A stretch of DNA of 50,934 nucleotides, taken from Trebouxia sp. TZW2008 (lineage: Eukaryota; Chlorophyta; Trebouxiophyceae; Trebouxiales; Trebouxiaceae). Where the stretch lies: the NCBI GenBank assembly GCA_002118135.1, contig BDIU01000419.1, positions 330 to 51,263 on the forward strand, written 5' to 3'. Made by a program: the position numbers and the translations under genes. Every line of letters begins with the position of its first letter. Position 1 is the stretch's first letter. Positions 1 to 18,674 of the stretch are shown here, piece after piece. The notes under the pieces were generated by a model. The model ran no database searches and was not told the origin of the DNA. It saw only the letters and a program-made list of their open reading frames with translations.

Positions 1-318
1 CGCGACAGACGTCGCGTCCCAGCCGCTACGATCACGACTACACGCCGACTGCGCCACTAAGACAACCTCATCGCTGCACAACAGCCCAACAGCCGCTGCG
101 CATACCTATGGTGCTGCAAAGCAAACATCCATAATGCCTGTGTTGGACAAGCTGTGGCTTGTGATGGCAGGGCTATATGCAAAGCAGCATGTCATGATGT
201 GCTGCATCTGTTTTCACCAGATCAGCTGGCCAATGGGTCAAGGTGTCAGGATCAGGATGCAAGTGACACAATGAAATTTAGCAAACTTGTCTCTAGTTAT
301 CTCTGCTATTGCCAGCAC

Positions 319-1024
319 AGCAGGAGATTTTGGGAAAGGGGCGAGGACAGGCAACAGCATACTGAGGAGCTTCAGCATCTCTTCAGAGGAGTTGTGGAGG
401 CTGTGACAAGCCAGGTATGGAGACGCTATCAGTCCCTAATTCATTGGCATGACAAGTCATATGGGCAAGGATTGCCTTACATGGTGGCAGGTCATGATAT
501 GCTGCCAACATCTTATGCAGGTTTCTGCCTTTGATGCATCGGAAAAGGAGGGCATGCTTGATGTCAAGGCAGATGAGTACCTCAAAGAGTGGGTCAATGC
601 TGGGAAAATCAGAAGACGTTGTGTAGTGCCTGAATGTCATCCCTTCAGGTACGCAATACACAACACTGCCGGCATTCCCTATGGTCATGCTTGTTTGTCC
701 ATGCTAGCAATTTTCAGTTGTTGCAATGGGTGATTTGTGTTTGCAGCCTTACAGATGCAGATGCTGCCAAGCATGCTCTTGATGTGTACGGTCGAATTAT
801 CGGAGTTCACCAATTTATCCAGGTGAGAAATGCTGCTCAAAAGAAGCTGGTCAAAAGTTGTTTCATTTGACTGGTGACCTTGCTCCACTCAGTTCAAGAG
901 CTGCTAGGGCTCATTTTTCGCAGTGACACATTTGCTTCTGCAGGATGCACCATTGCTGGCGCAGTTGGCCCACATGGTCATCAGGGATGAGCTCGGTGAA
1001 CACAATGTAGACACAATCAGATAA
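319..1024 (+). CDS. 3' exons of an unrecognised protein gene (5' end outside or unresolved)
   Basis: Four exons splice in consistent phase: 319-414, 521-648, 747-822 and 944-1024 (TAA). The first acceptor follows a pyrimidine-rich run ending in TTGCCAG, and the donors are GTATGG, GTACGC and GTGAGA. The joined C-terminal piece is about 120 residues, charged and mostly helical in character; it includes KEWVNAGKIRRR and ends in DELGEHNVDTIR. I recognise no domain. The part upstream of 319 could hold one more exon (open from about position 3 to 110 in frame 3, with a possible donor at 111), but I cannot confirm it, so the true start is not in view. The gene faces the retrotransposon relic tail to tail. 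The exon chain is fairly secure; the function is unknown. Confidence 0.5.
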
Positions 1025-1155
1025 ACTTGGCTCAGGTGTCAATGTTTCCACATGTCTGTGATGGCACATTTCTTGCAGGTGACCTTTATGCCTGACCATC
1101 TAAAAACGGTATCGATCTTTTCTGCTTGCAACTGCATATCACTGTGGGATGATTG

Positions 1156-3465
1156 CTAAGTCATCAGCGTAGGCTGCGTTGCTTGTTCTACAACTATGTC
1201 ATTTGCATTTGTGGGGAAGCCCGAGTCGCACATGATCTGCAGTAGTCTGTCTTGGTCAACTGTATTGAGGGCTGACCTGAAGTCCACATACAACAGGTAC
1301 AGGTCTCTGCGACTTAGCTTTGCATCTGACACTACATTCATGATGTTCTGTAGCTGTCTTTTTATGCCTCTTTCTGGTCTCTCCTGAGAGCTGCCTAGCA
1401 GGTCATTATGCTCTGCGTGTTGTGATGATCCCAGTCTATGGTTTGTATGAGGTATTTGCCAATCCAATGGGTCTCCAGTTGTTTGGTTCTTGTTCATTGC
1501 CCTTTTTATCGATCTATATTATCTGACACTCCTTCCAAGCTGTGTATGTTGTGTATGTTCTGTCATCCACATTAGGGTAAACATTTTGTGTATGACTTGG
1601 TAGACATCCTCAGGAATGTGCTCAAGGAGCTCAGTTTGTATGCCGTCAGGGCCTTGGCTCTTCCAATCCGGCAGCTCGTGTACATGTTGCTGATACCAGG
1701 TGGGGTTTTCTGACATGGTCTAGAAGCGAGAAGGGTACCATACTGTGCTAAGCCAACTTTTGTCTGCAGGAAGAAGGTGTCAAGAGCAGTGGGCGTCCAA
1801 GGGGGTTGTCTTGTGGTGCCTCTTGGCAGTTGTTTACCCTTTTTGCCAAAAGACAGGATTTGCTTGTTGTGATGATAAGCCTGTGCACATACTGGGTGAG
1901 CTCATCTGGGTTGTTTAGCAACTGTTTTTTGTCATCGTCACGCTCTGTCACTAGCTTTGCCTTGCTGTTGCCTTCTTCAAGAATTTTCTTGTGCCATTGT
2001 GTGGGGTGACTGGCATAGGCTGCTTGCGTATGTCGCCTTGCTGCGTCCAATTGCTTTTGTTGTTCTTGTTTGTTCAACTTTTCTTTCCGCTTTCAGAAGG
2101 TTTTGCTTTCTGCTTTCAGGCTGTCTTCCCTTTTCTGCCAACTATGTTTCTCTGGCGTGTCTAGCAGGGATAGGTGCTGAATCTGTTGTCTATGTAGTGT
2201 TGAGATGGTTTGGATCAATCCTTGGGTCTCTTCCAGCATCTCCTGTGCAACCTCATATTGTAAGTACTCAGGTAGGCAGAGCAGCATTGCTGCATTGGTG
2301 ATGAATGTCTTTTCCCTTGGTTGCAAGCCCTGTGCAGTTTGAGCATTTGGTACAGTGCTTTTCTTGTGTCAGCAAGCTTATTTAGTCTCTTGCTGATGCA
2401 TCTGTTTCTGCATTTGTACCCTGTTTGCCGCCCTTTCATGCACGGCATTGTCTGCTTGGTGATGGGGACAGCTTGCTGTAATATGTCTTGCAAGGGCCTG
2501 TTGAAGTGCTCTGTACAATCTGCATTTATCCCGTCTTCTATTAGAGATGCTCTGAGGCTTTGATTCAGCTGTAGAGAGTTCTTTGGGTCCTCCATATACG
2601 CAGTGTAGCCGTCCCGATCTTGCAACAGTAAAGCTCTAGGAGCATATGATCTGGACCCACTTTTTGGCTCAACATGCATCATTGGCAGGTCTAGGACTAC
2701 GTCTAGTTCTGCATTCAGTGTTGCTATTTGAGGTTCAGCGAGCTGAAATTCATCTTTGCATCTTTGCAGGTCTCAGATGAAACAGGGCTTTTGGCAGCCT
2801 TGGCAATGGCGTCAGATCTGGGCCTGACATGCAGAAACCCTTGCCTGTCAGTTGTATTGTTGCTAGTACAGGGTCATGATCTGTGTCCCCTGTTGTCTCT
2901 AGCATGACCTTTGTACGGCACTGTGGATTTAGCGCCAAACTACTGTAAGGACTGCGTGTTGACTGTATTCGACCTGCGTATAGAACTCTGGAGCACTGCA
3001 CTCAGAGCAGCCCCCGTCTGAGTTTCTGAGTGTTTTGTACCTTCTGACAACCTTTTATGACCGTGAGTATTTTGCATACTGCTGCACAATGACCGGCATG
3101 GCTATTGATAACAAAGGCCAAAGGCGCTGCTGCTGAGATCTTGCCTCAAAGAGCTTTGATGATTATCCTATCTGATGTCAAAACATTCAGAGGCACACCT
3201 CTAGATGTCTTGTTGCTGGCTTAGCAAAAACAGCTACAAGCCTGGCCAGAATGTAATGCCAAGACAGGCGGATCACGACCAAAAGCTTTAGTGTTGAGCC
3301 AGACCAGACACGTGCTGACACCCTTGTATTCTTGTTTGGGGCAAGGCAGCTGCGGTGTGGGCGAGCTGAGCAATGACTGTAAAGGCTAAGCCTGATATTA
3401 TTCTTGCTTGGCATCTGCGACTGTCGACAGTGGTGCTGGTCATGGCCATTTGTGTCCAGCAATTC
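1156..3465 (-). mobile_element. Degraded non-LTR (LINE-type) retrotransposon relic
   Basis: Reading the minus strand from about 3465 to 1156, the pieces occur in LINE order. An endonuclease-like piece comes first: about 3465-3187 is weak, while 3001-2750 contains DTDHDPVLA, the SDH-type end of an exonuclease-endonuclease-phosphatase domain. Charged linker fragments follow (2682-2215, 2326-2093, 2077-1748). Next is the reverse transcriptase opening WKSQGPDGIQTELL (1716-1519). Last is the RT block YLLYVDFRSALNTVDQDRLL (1497-1156), which matches the DF..AF..V motif of non-LTR RTs. The reading frame breaks at least five times and the catalytic YxDD part was not found, so the copy is dead and 3'-truncated. 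No flanking target-site duplication or poly(A) was identified. Family assignment below LINE is not attempted. Confidence 0.75.
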
Positions 3466-3469
3466 ATCC

Positions 3470-4645
3470 CATTTTGTAATTGCTTCAAAAAGTTTGCATC
3501 ACGACTGTGCTTTTGCTCATATATGTGCTATATAGCTGGCCTTCAACTGCATGACAAAGGCAGCTTAAACTCACTTTGCACAAAGCTACGGTGGCTTTGC
3601 ACATGGCTGTGTGTTGCCGAGATCACACTGTGAGAGCCCAAGCTGCCAATATCATGCTGAGGCTGTCAACAACAGCAATAATGGGATTGATAACAATAAT
3701 GCTAAAAATAATAGTACTTTGTAGCATGAAGGCTAGGTGTATGTGGCACAAGTCCTTCTTGCCAGGCCAACCTTGTTCTGGGCGTCACGGTAAGGACGTC
3801 TAATGTTCAGACTACGAACACCAGACAAAACAGTGCAAAAATAAAAGCTGAGGCTGTCAACAGCAACAGGTGCAACAAGAGACAGCAGAGGGCTGCTCTT
3901 GTGGTGGTGGTGCTGAAGCAGGGTGGTCTGAGTATGAGAATGCCTGCAGCAATGCTTTCTCCCCAGCCCAGCAGCTTGCACACACCATAACTTGCACAGT
4001 GTCATATCAATGTCAAAGGGGAGCAATGACTCTGAGGCTCCCTGAAACAGCTTGCCGTGAGATGTGCCATGCCTGCAAAATCAGTGTAAATGGCAAATTG
4101 GTCTGTGAAAGGCATGACCTGACTGATTTCCTTGCCAACATGGTAATTTGTCCCAAACATGAACAGTGTAACCAGGTCCTGATGCAGTGACGGTTGATGT
4201 AATGAACAAGTCTGCTCTCACATTATTGCTGCTGGCACAACATTGCATCAGTACTGTGGAAGCAATCTTGATGCCAAGGTAGGCATCAAAACCCCAGCTC
4301 CTCATTGCAATTCATTTGTCTTTTTGGATACTTTGACTGGGGACATAAATTGGGGTTGAAGCAATTATGAATAACAGAAACCGTCACTGCACTGCAATGA
4401 ATCAGCTTGCATGTGCTACTGGCTTTGACAAGATACGGCATTTTTGACATACTAGGTCCTCAGGCATATCAAACTACTTGAAGCGCACTGTCAGAAGTAT
4501 CAACCTGTGTTTGCACTTGTGATAGCAGCCTAGCAGAGGCAGCCTTGCAAATTCTGGGCAACAGCAAAGCTTGTGAACAGGAAGCCATCAAGTTGTGTGG
4601 TGCTTAACTTTGTTCATGAAAGACAGTGCTATTCAGGACTGGACA
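3470..4645. other. Intergenic stretch with no supportable gene
   Basis: Between the LINE relic and the stop codon of CTNNBL1 all ORFs are short, and none shows a domain or a consistent exon chain. A local echo is visible: 'gaggctgtcaacaacagcaa' near 3659 resembles the sequence near 3849. The end of this stretch next to 4649 should contain the CTNNBL1 3' UTR, but no clear polyadenylation signal was recognised. Confidence 0.4.
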
Positions 4646-4648
4646 AAG

Positions 4649-7600
4649 CTAATGCCGGCTTCTGTGATGCCGGTCCTCGCCATGCCTGTGCCTTCTGCTG
4701 CTGCTTTTGTCATCCTCTTTATCTTTGCTTCTGCTTGACTGATGCCTACCGCTGGTGTCTTCTTCTTGATGCCGCCTGCTGCTATCGCGGTCACGGTGCC
4801 TGTGAGAATCTGACCTGTTGCGATCCTTGTGATGATCCCTGCTTCTTTCTTTTGACCCTGAAACATCTTGCTCCCTGCTCTTTTCTTTGGAGCTTGGAAC
4901 GTCTTGCTCAGATTCCCTGTGCCTGTGTTTGTGCTCAGATCTGTGGTGATGTTTGCTGCTGTCCTTGACATTGTCTGTCTGTTTGTCTCTACGCCTGAGT
5001 CCTTCTGTATCATCTCGTCCAGCATCAGGCTGCGCTTCCTGTTCCGTTCTGCTTCTTCTGCTGACAGGCATCTCATCTGAGGGTTCAGCCTGGTCATGGT
5101 GTTTGCGCTTATGTTTCTGCCGGTGCTGGCGTTGCTCTTCTTCAGCAGGCAGGGGCACGGGCTCTGTTGGGGGCAAGGGGGGTAGGGTCTCTGGCAGTTC
5201 TGGTGGCGCAGGTACTTCCTTTGCAGCTGCACCAATTTGCACATCAGCATCAGCACCAACAGACAAGGCAAAAGCAATGTCTTATGCACTGCTTTACCCA
5301 ATCAATACCTGCAAACGATTATGACACAAGAATTGAGTATGCAGTCCAACTTAGTTGATTTGAGGTCTGGGCTTGCCAAGCAGCCCATGACTTGCATTTC
5401 ACATACACATTTATTCTGCTGGTTCCTTTGATCTGCCTCAAACATCGTGTGAGAACAAAAACATGCAATTTACGACAGGTCTCAGCACATGCACTCAATG
5501 TGGCAGAGCTGAGAGAGGCAATTGAAGGCAACAGTCGTTTCTCTTGTGAGGACACTCAGTATAATGAAAAGTTGATGGAATGCTGACGCGTCGCTCAGTC
5601 GTAATCTGTCCACTCACCAACACTGACTACGATGAACGAAGACAAACAAGACAAGTGTGACAGGCAACTGGCAATATGCAGCAATCTATCTGCAAAATCA
5701 TAATGAAGTAAACGAGCAGTTTCAGGCAGCTGCGGCTGACGCTGATGGCTGATCTGAGCGCTGTTTCTGAGCTGGTGCTGTGCAGTCTGAGCCGCTGCCA
5801 AAATCGAGCTGAAAACCGGCCACGAGGTCAGCAGACACAGGCAGAATGCATCACGTCCCACAAAATGTATACCTGAAAACAGACAAGTATGCAAGGACAA
5901 GGCAATTGGGAACAAATCACTACATTCTCACTGCAGAGGCATCTCTGAGCAAGAATGATTCGGTACAAGGACAACCTTCTTGGTACCCAAAGCAGTCGTT
6001 ATAAAGAGGAGCTACTGTACACAAAAACCAGCACAAGCAACAGCTGAGCTGTACATACCTGGCTGGGCTTGTTCCAAATCCATATCCACACCAACATCCT
6101 CCTCCACCTCCATTTCCACGTCCCCATCAGTCTGTCCGTTCATCACTGCAGGTACCCCCGCTTGCTGGGGAATTCCCCCTGCCACCCCCACATGAATGTC
6201 TCCATTGGATTGCACCCCTGCAGGCACACACTGTCTTTCACACCCTTTCTTTGCAAGCCAGCATCACAGCTTTGCAACACCTATGATCATAGAGCATCCT
6301 GATGTTTACATGCTTGCTGGCGAGGTGAGCAAACCCATGTATCGGACACGCATTGTTACACGTTGCTATCTATATGCTGTCTTGAAGCAATGTTGCAGGT
6401 TGTAAGATCAACCCCAGCCTCGACTATGGAGCGTACACAACTCTATACTGTGCTTCGTGTGTACCTTCAGGTACAGCTGCTGCTGCAGCATCCTGCTGCT
6501 GCTTGTGGGCCTTTAGCTGAGTGTCCGGCTCCTCTTCTGCCACTCCCATACCCAGCAGCATGGATTAAGCATCACAAGAGGAACACTTGACAGTGTAAGC
6601 AGTCAAAGCGGTATGTAGTGCATACCTTCAGGCCTAGCTGCTGCTACAGCATCTTGCTGCTGCCTGTGAGCCTTCAGCTCAGCGTCCAGTTCCTCTTCTG
6701 GCACTCCCATGGCCAGCAGCATGCGCTTGATGCGTGCCTGCTGCCGCTCCCGGTCACCAATGTCGCCCTCGTCACCCACAGTCAGCCGCAGCTCCCGCAG
6801 TACATCCCTCACCTCGCCCATGGTGTTGCTCTGCACCAGTGAATCACCATATACACGACTCGATATGCACATGTAGCACGTGACATGCAAGAATTTGAAA
6901 GTACACATCACTAGTTTGGAGAGTATGGTGATACGTTGCTCTGCACACGTCAGAGTGTTGAGATCGCATCTCTTGCTTTCACCAGCATTGCTGAGACGAC
7001 ACAACCTTCACATGTAAGCGGTTTCAACTTTCAAATGAGCTGTACACGTGTGAAGCAGCTGCAGAAGGCTTCAGTGCCAACTGGCGGACGGATGTCATCT
7101 GTCCGTTCCAGGGGTCACACACCACAGCTTGCATGTGTGTGTACATCAGCACAAATAGCTCATGCATGGGTGACAACAGGATCAAAAATAGCCTATGACC
7201 AGAAGGGAACACTGCAGGGTATACATTTCTGCTAGAAGTGAAGGTCACAAGCACGCGTGCAAGCTGAGGCTGCTGCCTGGAGAGCAGCTGTTCACCTGTT
7301 GATGTAGCAGCATGAGCAGCCGCTCTTTGACGCCTTGATCACAAATCATTCACAGGTTGCCTGTAATCAGGGAGAAACATGCAAATGTTCACCTGTTGAT
7401 GCAGCAGCATGAGTAGGCGCTCCTTCACGCCCTGGTCTCCAATGATCCACAGGTTGCCAATAATCAGGGAGGAACACTGCAGGCTGTACAGGCCAGCATC
7501 CATGCGCCGCATCAGTACCTCATCCTCACTCAAGTCTTCCTCGGCAGTCAACTGTTCCAATTCATCCTGTTAAGCATAACACAGTGATTGACCAAACAAG

Positions 7601-10600
7601 CCTTGCTGCAGAAACAGAAATCCACAGATTGCCTGCAATCAGTGAGGAACACTGCAGGCTATACAGGCTGGCATGCATGCGTCGCATCAGCACTTCATCC
7701 TCACTTAGATCTTCCTCTGCTGTCAACTGTTCTAATTCGTCCTGTCAAGCACAGCACAACCATATGCCAAATAATCGTTGCTGCAGAAACAAACATTGAT
7801 AGGTGAAAATTGATCATGGTGCATGACTGCAGGCTGTACAGGCCGGCGTCCATGCGCCGCAACAGCACCTCAGCTTTACTCAAGCTTTCCTCTGCCACCA
7901 AGTGCTCCAGTTCATTCTGTGATGGCAGGAGAAGAGTCAGGTCATTGCTAGGGCCAGATATATTAGCAGTTTGAACATTTGGCTTTTGCCCAAGCATGCT
8001 ATCAACTGTGCCATGTCACAAATGCCTCAGCATGATCAAGGCATATTCATGGTAGCATAGTCTGACCTGTTCTGAGACCACTTTCGCTTTGTAGCGGTTG
8101 TACAGCTCCATCAGGCGATCGCACTTCTCAAACTCGTTCTCCACAAATTTGGCAGCTACCCTGTCGCGGCGGGAGCCTCTGCTGAGACCCTGGAATAGGT
8201 TGCTGATCACGCTGATGGTGTGCTCCTCTTCTTCCTGCTCAGTGTTGTCCTCTCCCTTCTTGTGTGTCATCTGCACTTGCACAAGAAAAGCCAAGCGCTG
8301 TTGCTGTTGCTTGCCGATTGCAACATCAACAGACTGCAGCTGGTCTACATAGCACTGCACAATGTGCCTAATCAGCTTGCAAGCAAACATTGTTCTCCTC
8401 CCCCTTCCTTGCCTTCATCTGCAGGTGTACGTACACGCTCCATGGCACCACTATAGTCAGCATTTGCTCAAGCAAGCGAGCTGTCAGCAGTTTGCAGGCT
8501 GTCTGCATAGCAATGCATAGTGCCTGATCAGCTTGCAAGAAAACTGTTCATGAGGCTGCCATGACACAGACCATGCCAAGAAAAGCCAGACACTACCAGT
8601 GAAGTTGTTGTACAGCAGGAATCAAGCAATGACGCGCCTTATTAGGAGCCTAATCTGTCTGCAGTGTGCAGTGTGCAAGTTGCACTCGCCAGTCTGCATA
8701 CCACAGAGCTTTGTGAGGCCACAGTCTCACACCTTACTGTTGTCTTGAACATTGCAGGTTCCATTTGTAGCATTGGGAGGACAACAGGAGGGTTGATTGT
8801 ACCTTGCCTCTGCCACCATCAAGACAATCCAGTCATGTACATGTAGCAAATGGAGGACTCAAAAGGCAGACTCTACCTTTGACTTGCCCATAAAGATGGC
8901 AAAGAGCTGCTTAAGGCCAAGGAGGTCCACCCAGCGTTCACAGGCGGGCGGGCAGCGCGTTGTAGCAAAGTCCAGCACCTTCAGGCTGCCAAGACGGGCT
9001 ATGCGGCGCTCCTTCAATATCAGCTGCATGAGCTCCAACCCCTCTGCCTGCATTGCCAGGCATGACGTTCAGCCATGGAGTGTCTAGAGAATTGGCACAA
9101 GCAACAACTGTATAAGGCAATGCCTGTGTGATGCACTGCTTGCTCAGGATCAGCTGCATCAGCTGCAATCCCTCTGCCTGCATCCCAGGCATGATATTCA
9201 GCATAAAGAGATTCAGTATCAGTCATGACTGCACAAGGCAGCCGCATGATGCACTGCTCATTGCAAATCTGCCGGCGTCATCAGTTTGAGCACTGCTTCA
9301 AAGTTTTCAATTGGGTCTGTGCTCTGCGTCCAAACCTTCACCGCGTGATGACATCATGATTATTTGTAAGTGATTTGCTGCTCAATCAATGCCTGACTCT
9401 GGTTTTGGAGCACATAGATGCCCTAACGGACGGTTGAACTCTTTGTTTGCTTTGAGATTGAATCCAGACATGTCTTACACTAGAATCAACACATGCATAA
9501 GAGCACAGACCCAGATCACACCTGCATGAACTTGAGCTTGTTCTCTGCAGGCATGAGGCAGGAGCAGAGGCAGCCAAACAGGTTGGCCACGTACTCCGCC
9601 TCCCCATCGCTCCTGGCATTCCTGCCTTTGTAGGGGAACACGCAACTCAGCAAGGCGTCTATACCATTCATGGCGGCCAGCTTGACCTGATTGGCTGAGC
9701 TGCTCTGCATCAGGATTGACAGCAGCTCGCTCACGTACTGCTTGTTGCCCTCAAACTCCTTCACATTCTTCAGACGGTCTAGCACCCACCTATACCAACA
9801 ATATACCAACTCAGTACCATGGGGAGACCCCTGCGTGTTCGCATCTACCAGCTTGATGCAGGTTGCTGCGTGTGTATTGTGACCAGACAGCTGAACAGAT
9901 GCAGAAAGACAACCACAGAGTGGGCTGGATGCATGTTCTGTTTGAAGCTTGAGAAGCCTTTTGGCCCTCTCACGCTTTGAAGACAGCAACATCCAACACA
10001 TCACCATGCTGCACTTGTTTACAGGTGCATGTGCTCAGGAGTGGACAAACCTCAAGAAGCCAGTCTTGTTGTCGCCAAGCTGCACCAGCTGCTCCGCAAC
10101 AGCAGGCCTGACTTCTATCATGTTCTCAAAGACACTCAGTAGCTTCTGCACTGCTTCAGCCTCCTCAGGTATGGTCTCGTTGAAGTGGCGCAAGCGGTAC
10201 ACAAGCTGTGACAATGCATCATGCTGCAGCATACTGTCCACCAGCTGCTGTGCCTCTTCTTCCTACACATGGCTGCCATTTGGTACAGTATGTCTTGATA
10301 TGAGGACACTCCATTGAGGCTGTTGCCTGGAGTGCAGTCAGGAAGCGACTGCCGCAGTGACTCTGAGTAAGGACAAGTCCCACACAAGGGCTGTGTTTCC
10401 GGTAATTAGTGCACTGAGTATTCAGAGAATCACTGCATATGGTACCAGCATGGTTGAGCATCACCAGAATGCATGTTGAAAAGCAAAAAAAAACCATCCA
10501 GGGCCAGCTTCAATATCGTGATCAGCAATGAAACAGTATGTCATGCCATTGCATATGCCATGCATCCTGTGACAGCGCTCACCGAGTCCTCAATGACATC

Positions 10601-11515
10601 AGCGTCAGTCAAGTCCTCAAAGACTCCGATCACATCTGCCACGATGTCAGTGTTCTGGTGTGTGAGTAGAGTCAGAAGAGTTTCCACTGTGTTGGTACGG
10701 ACAAAGTCAGGATACAACTCTGGCGAGCCAGCAATAGCCATCAGCTTCTTCACTTCTTCATCCAGATCCAGCTCAGACTCCATAAACTTCTCAGGCTGAT
10801 CGGCATACCGTGTGCGCATCTCCAAATTCTCTTTATACTGCAAATATTGCCAATATGATGACTGTGCTATGATATAGTAGTCGCTTGATGTAAGCACATT
10901 CCTCTTATAAGGACAATGCAAGTCCAAAGCAATCCTGAAGTTTGTGATTGCAGTGGTACTTCTCACAATGACACTTTGATGTAAGCATGTTTTCTCAGGA
11001 ACATGCAGTCATTACATCCAGGAAACACTGTAGGCAGGTGATTGCAGCGCAGGTTTGACATTGAGCTATCAGGACTGCTGCTGGTGCAATGCTGTTTATG
11101 TGGCAGATGTACTGTATAGTCTCACCTTCCGCTCAAATGATGTCACCAACCTCTTGAGACCCTTGCTATCGAGTAGCCCTTGGAACTGCAAAAGTTGCAA
11201 ACAAGATCAAGCAGGGATATGGCAAGAATCAGGGATATGGCAAGATGTGCTGAATATTGTGCTCTATCTGAAACCCTTGAAGCTTACTTGGTCTCCAGCC
11301 TGCTCCTCTGCTTGTTTGAGGAGTTCGTCAGCATCCAGCTGAGCAACCGCCGGCACGCCCTCGGGCAAAGCATCGACAGCATCTGATGCATCTGCTGCAG
11401 GCAAAGCGGCAGCCGCGCTAGCGGCTGCTGTTGCACGCCTGAGCTCAGCTGGGTCTTCTACAAGAGCGCTGATCACGCTCTGCACCACAGAAGTTGGCGC
11501 CTGTCGGACCGCCAT
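4649..11515 (-). CDS. CTNNBL1: Beta-catenin-like protein 1 (CTNNBL1), spliceosome-associated, with an RS/H-rich C-terminal extension
   Basis: Eleven phase-consistent exons on the minus strand: 11515-11288, 11185-11126, 10837-10583, 10262-10051, 9789-9522, 9047-8877, 8270-8067, 7566-7393, 6830-6626, 6217-6059, 5226-4649; about 837 aa. CTNNBL1 is an armadillo-fold nuclear protein that binds the Prp19/CDC5L spliceosome complex. Recognisable family blocks are QPEKFMESELDLDEEVKKLM (exon 3), LFGCLCSCLMP (exon 5), EGLELMQLIL and LKVLDF (exon 6), CDRLMELYNRY (exon 7), LMRRMDAGLYSLQ (exon 8) and the terminal helix with RIKRMLLAMG (exon 9). That end corresponds to the end of the roughly 560-residue human protein. 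Exons 10-11 add about 240 residues: an acidic stretch (VEMEVEEDVGVDMDLE), a proline-rich stretch, then about 150 residues dense in R, S, H, K, D and E. Intron phases join the tail to the core without a break. The exon 11 acceptor at 5227 is the best of two in-phase choices. Exons 6, 8 and 9 are flanked by partial duplicate copies. Confidence 0.88.
6455..6565 (-). repeat. Partial echo of CTNNBL1 exon 9
   Basis: About 110 bp repeats the 3' half of exon 9 and its donor region (6626-6730): the segment encoding the KAHRQQQDA-like stretch and the Leu-Ala-Met-Gly region recurs with substitutions. It lies in the next intron, directly downstream on the coding strand. It lacks the 5' half of the exon, so it is probably not a functional exon. 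Confidence 0.75.
7285..7380 (-). repeat. 3' echo of CTNNBL1 exon 8
   Basis: This stretch repeats the 3' half of exon 8 and its donor (7393-7475): 'ttcacctgttgatg.agcagcatgag' occurs at both places. The copy carries indels that disrupt the frame and lies in the intron just after the functional exon. Confidence 0.75.
7618..7925 (-). repeat. Two 5' echoes of CTNNBL1 exon 8
   Basis: Two extra copies of the start of exon 8 lie upstream on the coding strand. The copy at about 7925-7825 reads NELEHLVAEESLSKAEVLL followed by RRMDAGLYSLQ; the copy at about 7745-7620 reads DELEQLTAEEDLSEDEVLM followed by RRMHASLYSLQ. Each has an AG acceptor and stays open, but neither reaches a good donor comparable to the GTGAAC after the functional exon (7566-7393). 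They are best read as decayed exon duplicates; use as alternative 5' exon parts cannot be excluded. Confidence 0.75.
9121..9205 (-). repeat. Partial echo of CTNNBL1 exon 6 acceptor region
   Basis: About 70 bp at 9135-9204 repeats 9006-9075: the end of intron 5 plus the first codons of exon 6 (AEGLxLMQLIL). Both copies have the TGCAG acceptor context. The echo breaks off after the LIL codons and has no downstream donor in frame. Confidence 0.75.
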
Positions 11516-12048
11516 GGTTCACTTTCTGACGACGATCGATCTGAAGCTTTTGGACACCAATTCAAGACACACGCCAAGCACAAAGTTGGCGGGCTGGTGT
11601 GCTCCGGCTCAGCGTTCCAAGCTGCGCTCTGCGATCAGAGACTGCAGTTGCGCTGAAACCAAGCTTGCTGCTGTCGGGCACTCTTCTTCCGTGTCATGTC
11701 ACAAGGCTCGTCCCGAACTTCTTCTTACTCAGCTTCCTCCTCAATGGCAATGCCAGATGGCTGCCGCTGCATCTGGCGCTTCTTTCAAGGCACGCCCTCA
11801 ATACTTTCTGCCGTTTCGACAGCCCGCTGATCGCGCATCGGACACTCTCGTGCCTCGGGTATCTGTTTGACAGCTCGCAAGTATGTTCCGCGCCAAGCCC
11901 GATCCTAAAGTCGCTTACAAAGAACTTCGCAACCACCTTGTCATCCTTGGCGTTTGGTGCGCGTTGGTCCGCCTCGCACCTTTCGCCCTGGATGCACTGC
12001 AAGACAAACGCAGCTGATCACTCAGCCTTGGCAGTAGTTCTAGGCAGT
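11516..12048. promoter_or_regulatory. Divergent intergenic region between CTNNBL1 and GFAT
   Basis: The two start codons point away from each other with 533 bp between them, so both 5' UTRs and promoters must lie here unless there are remote 5' UTR exons. No convincing TATA box was recognised. The GFAT-proximal part is open in the GFAT frame from an ATG-type start at 11599, which is unusual for a 5' UTR; see the separate finding. Confidence 0.5.

Positions 12049-18674
<6,626 letters not shown>

Noticed and set aside
4633..5301. Long alternative minus-strand frame over the CTNNBL1 last exon
   Set aside because: It is one base out of frame with the RS-rich frame and does not join the upstream exons in phase; its open length is a by-product of the repetitive RS-coding codons.
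5227..5308. Alternative acceptor for CTNNBL1 exon 11 at the TAAG near 5285
   Set aside because: It is also in phase and would add about 20 residues, but the TGCAG-type acceptor at 5227 fits the other introns here better; not excluded.
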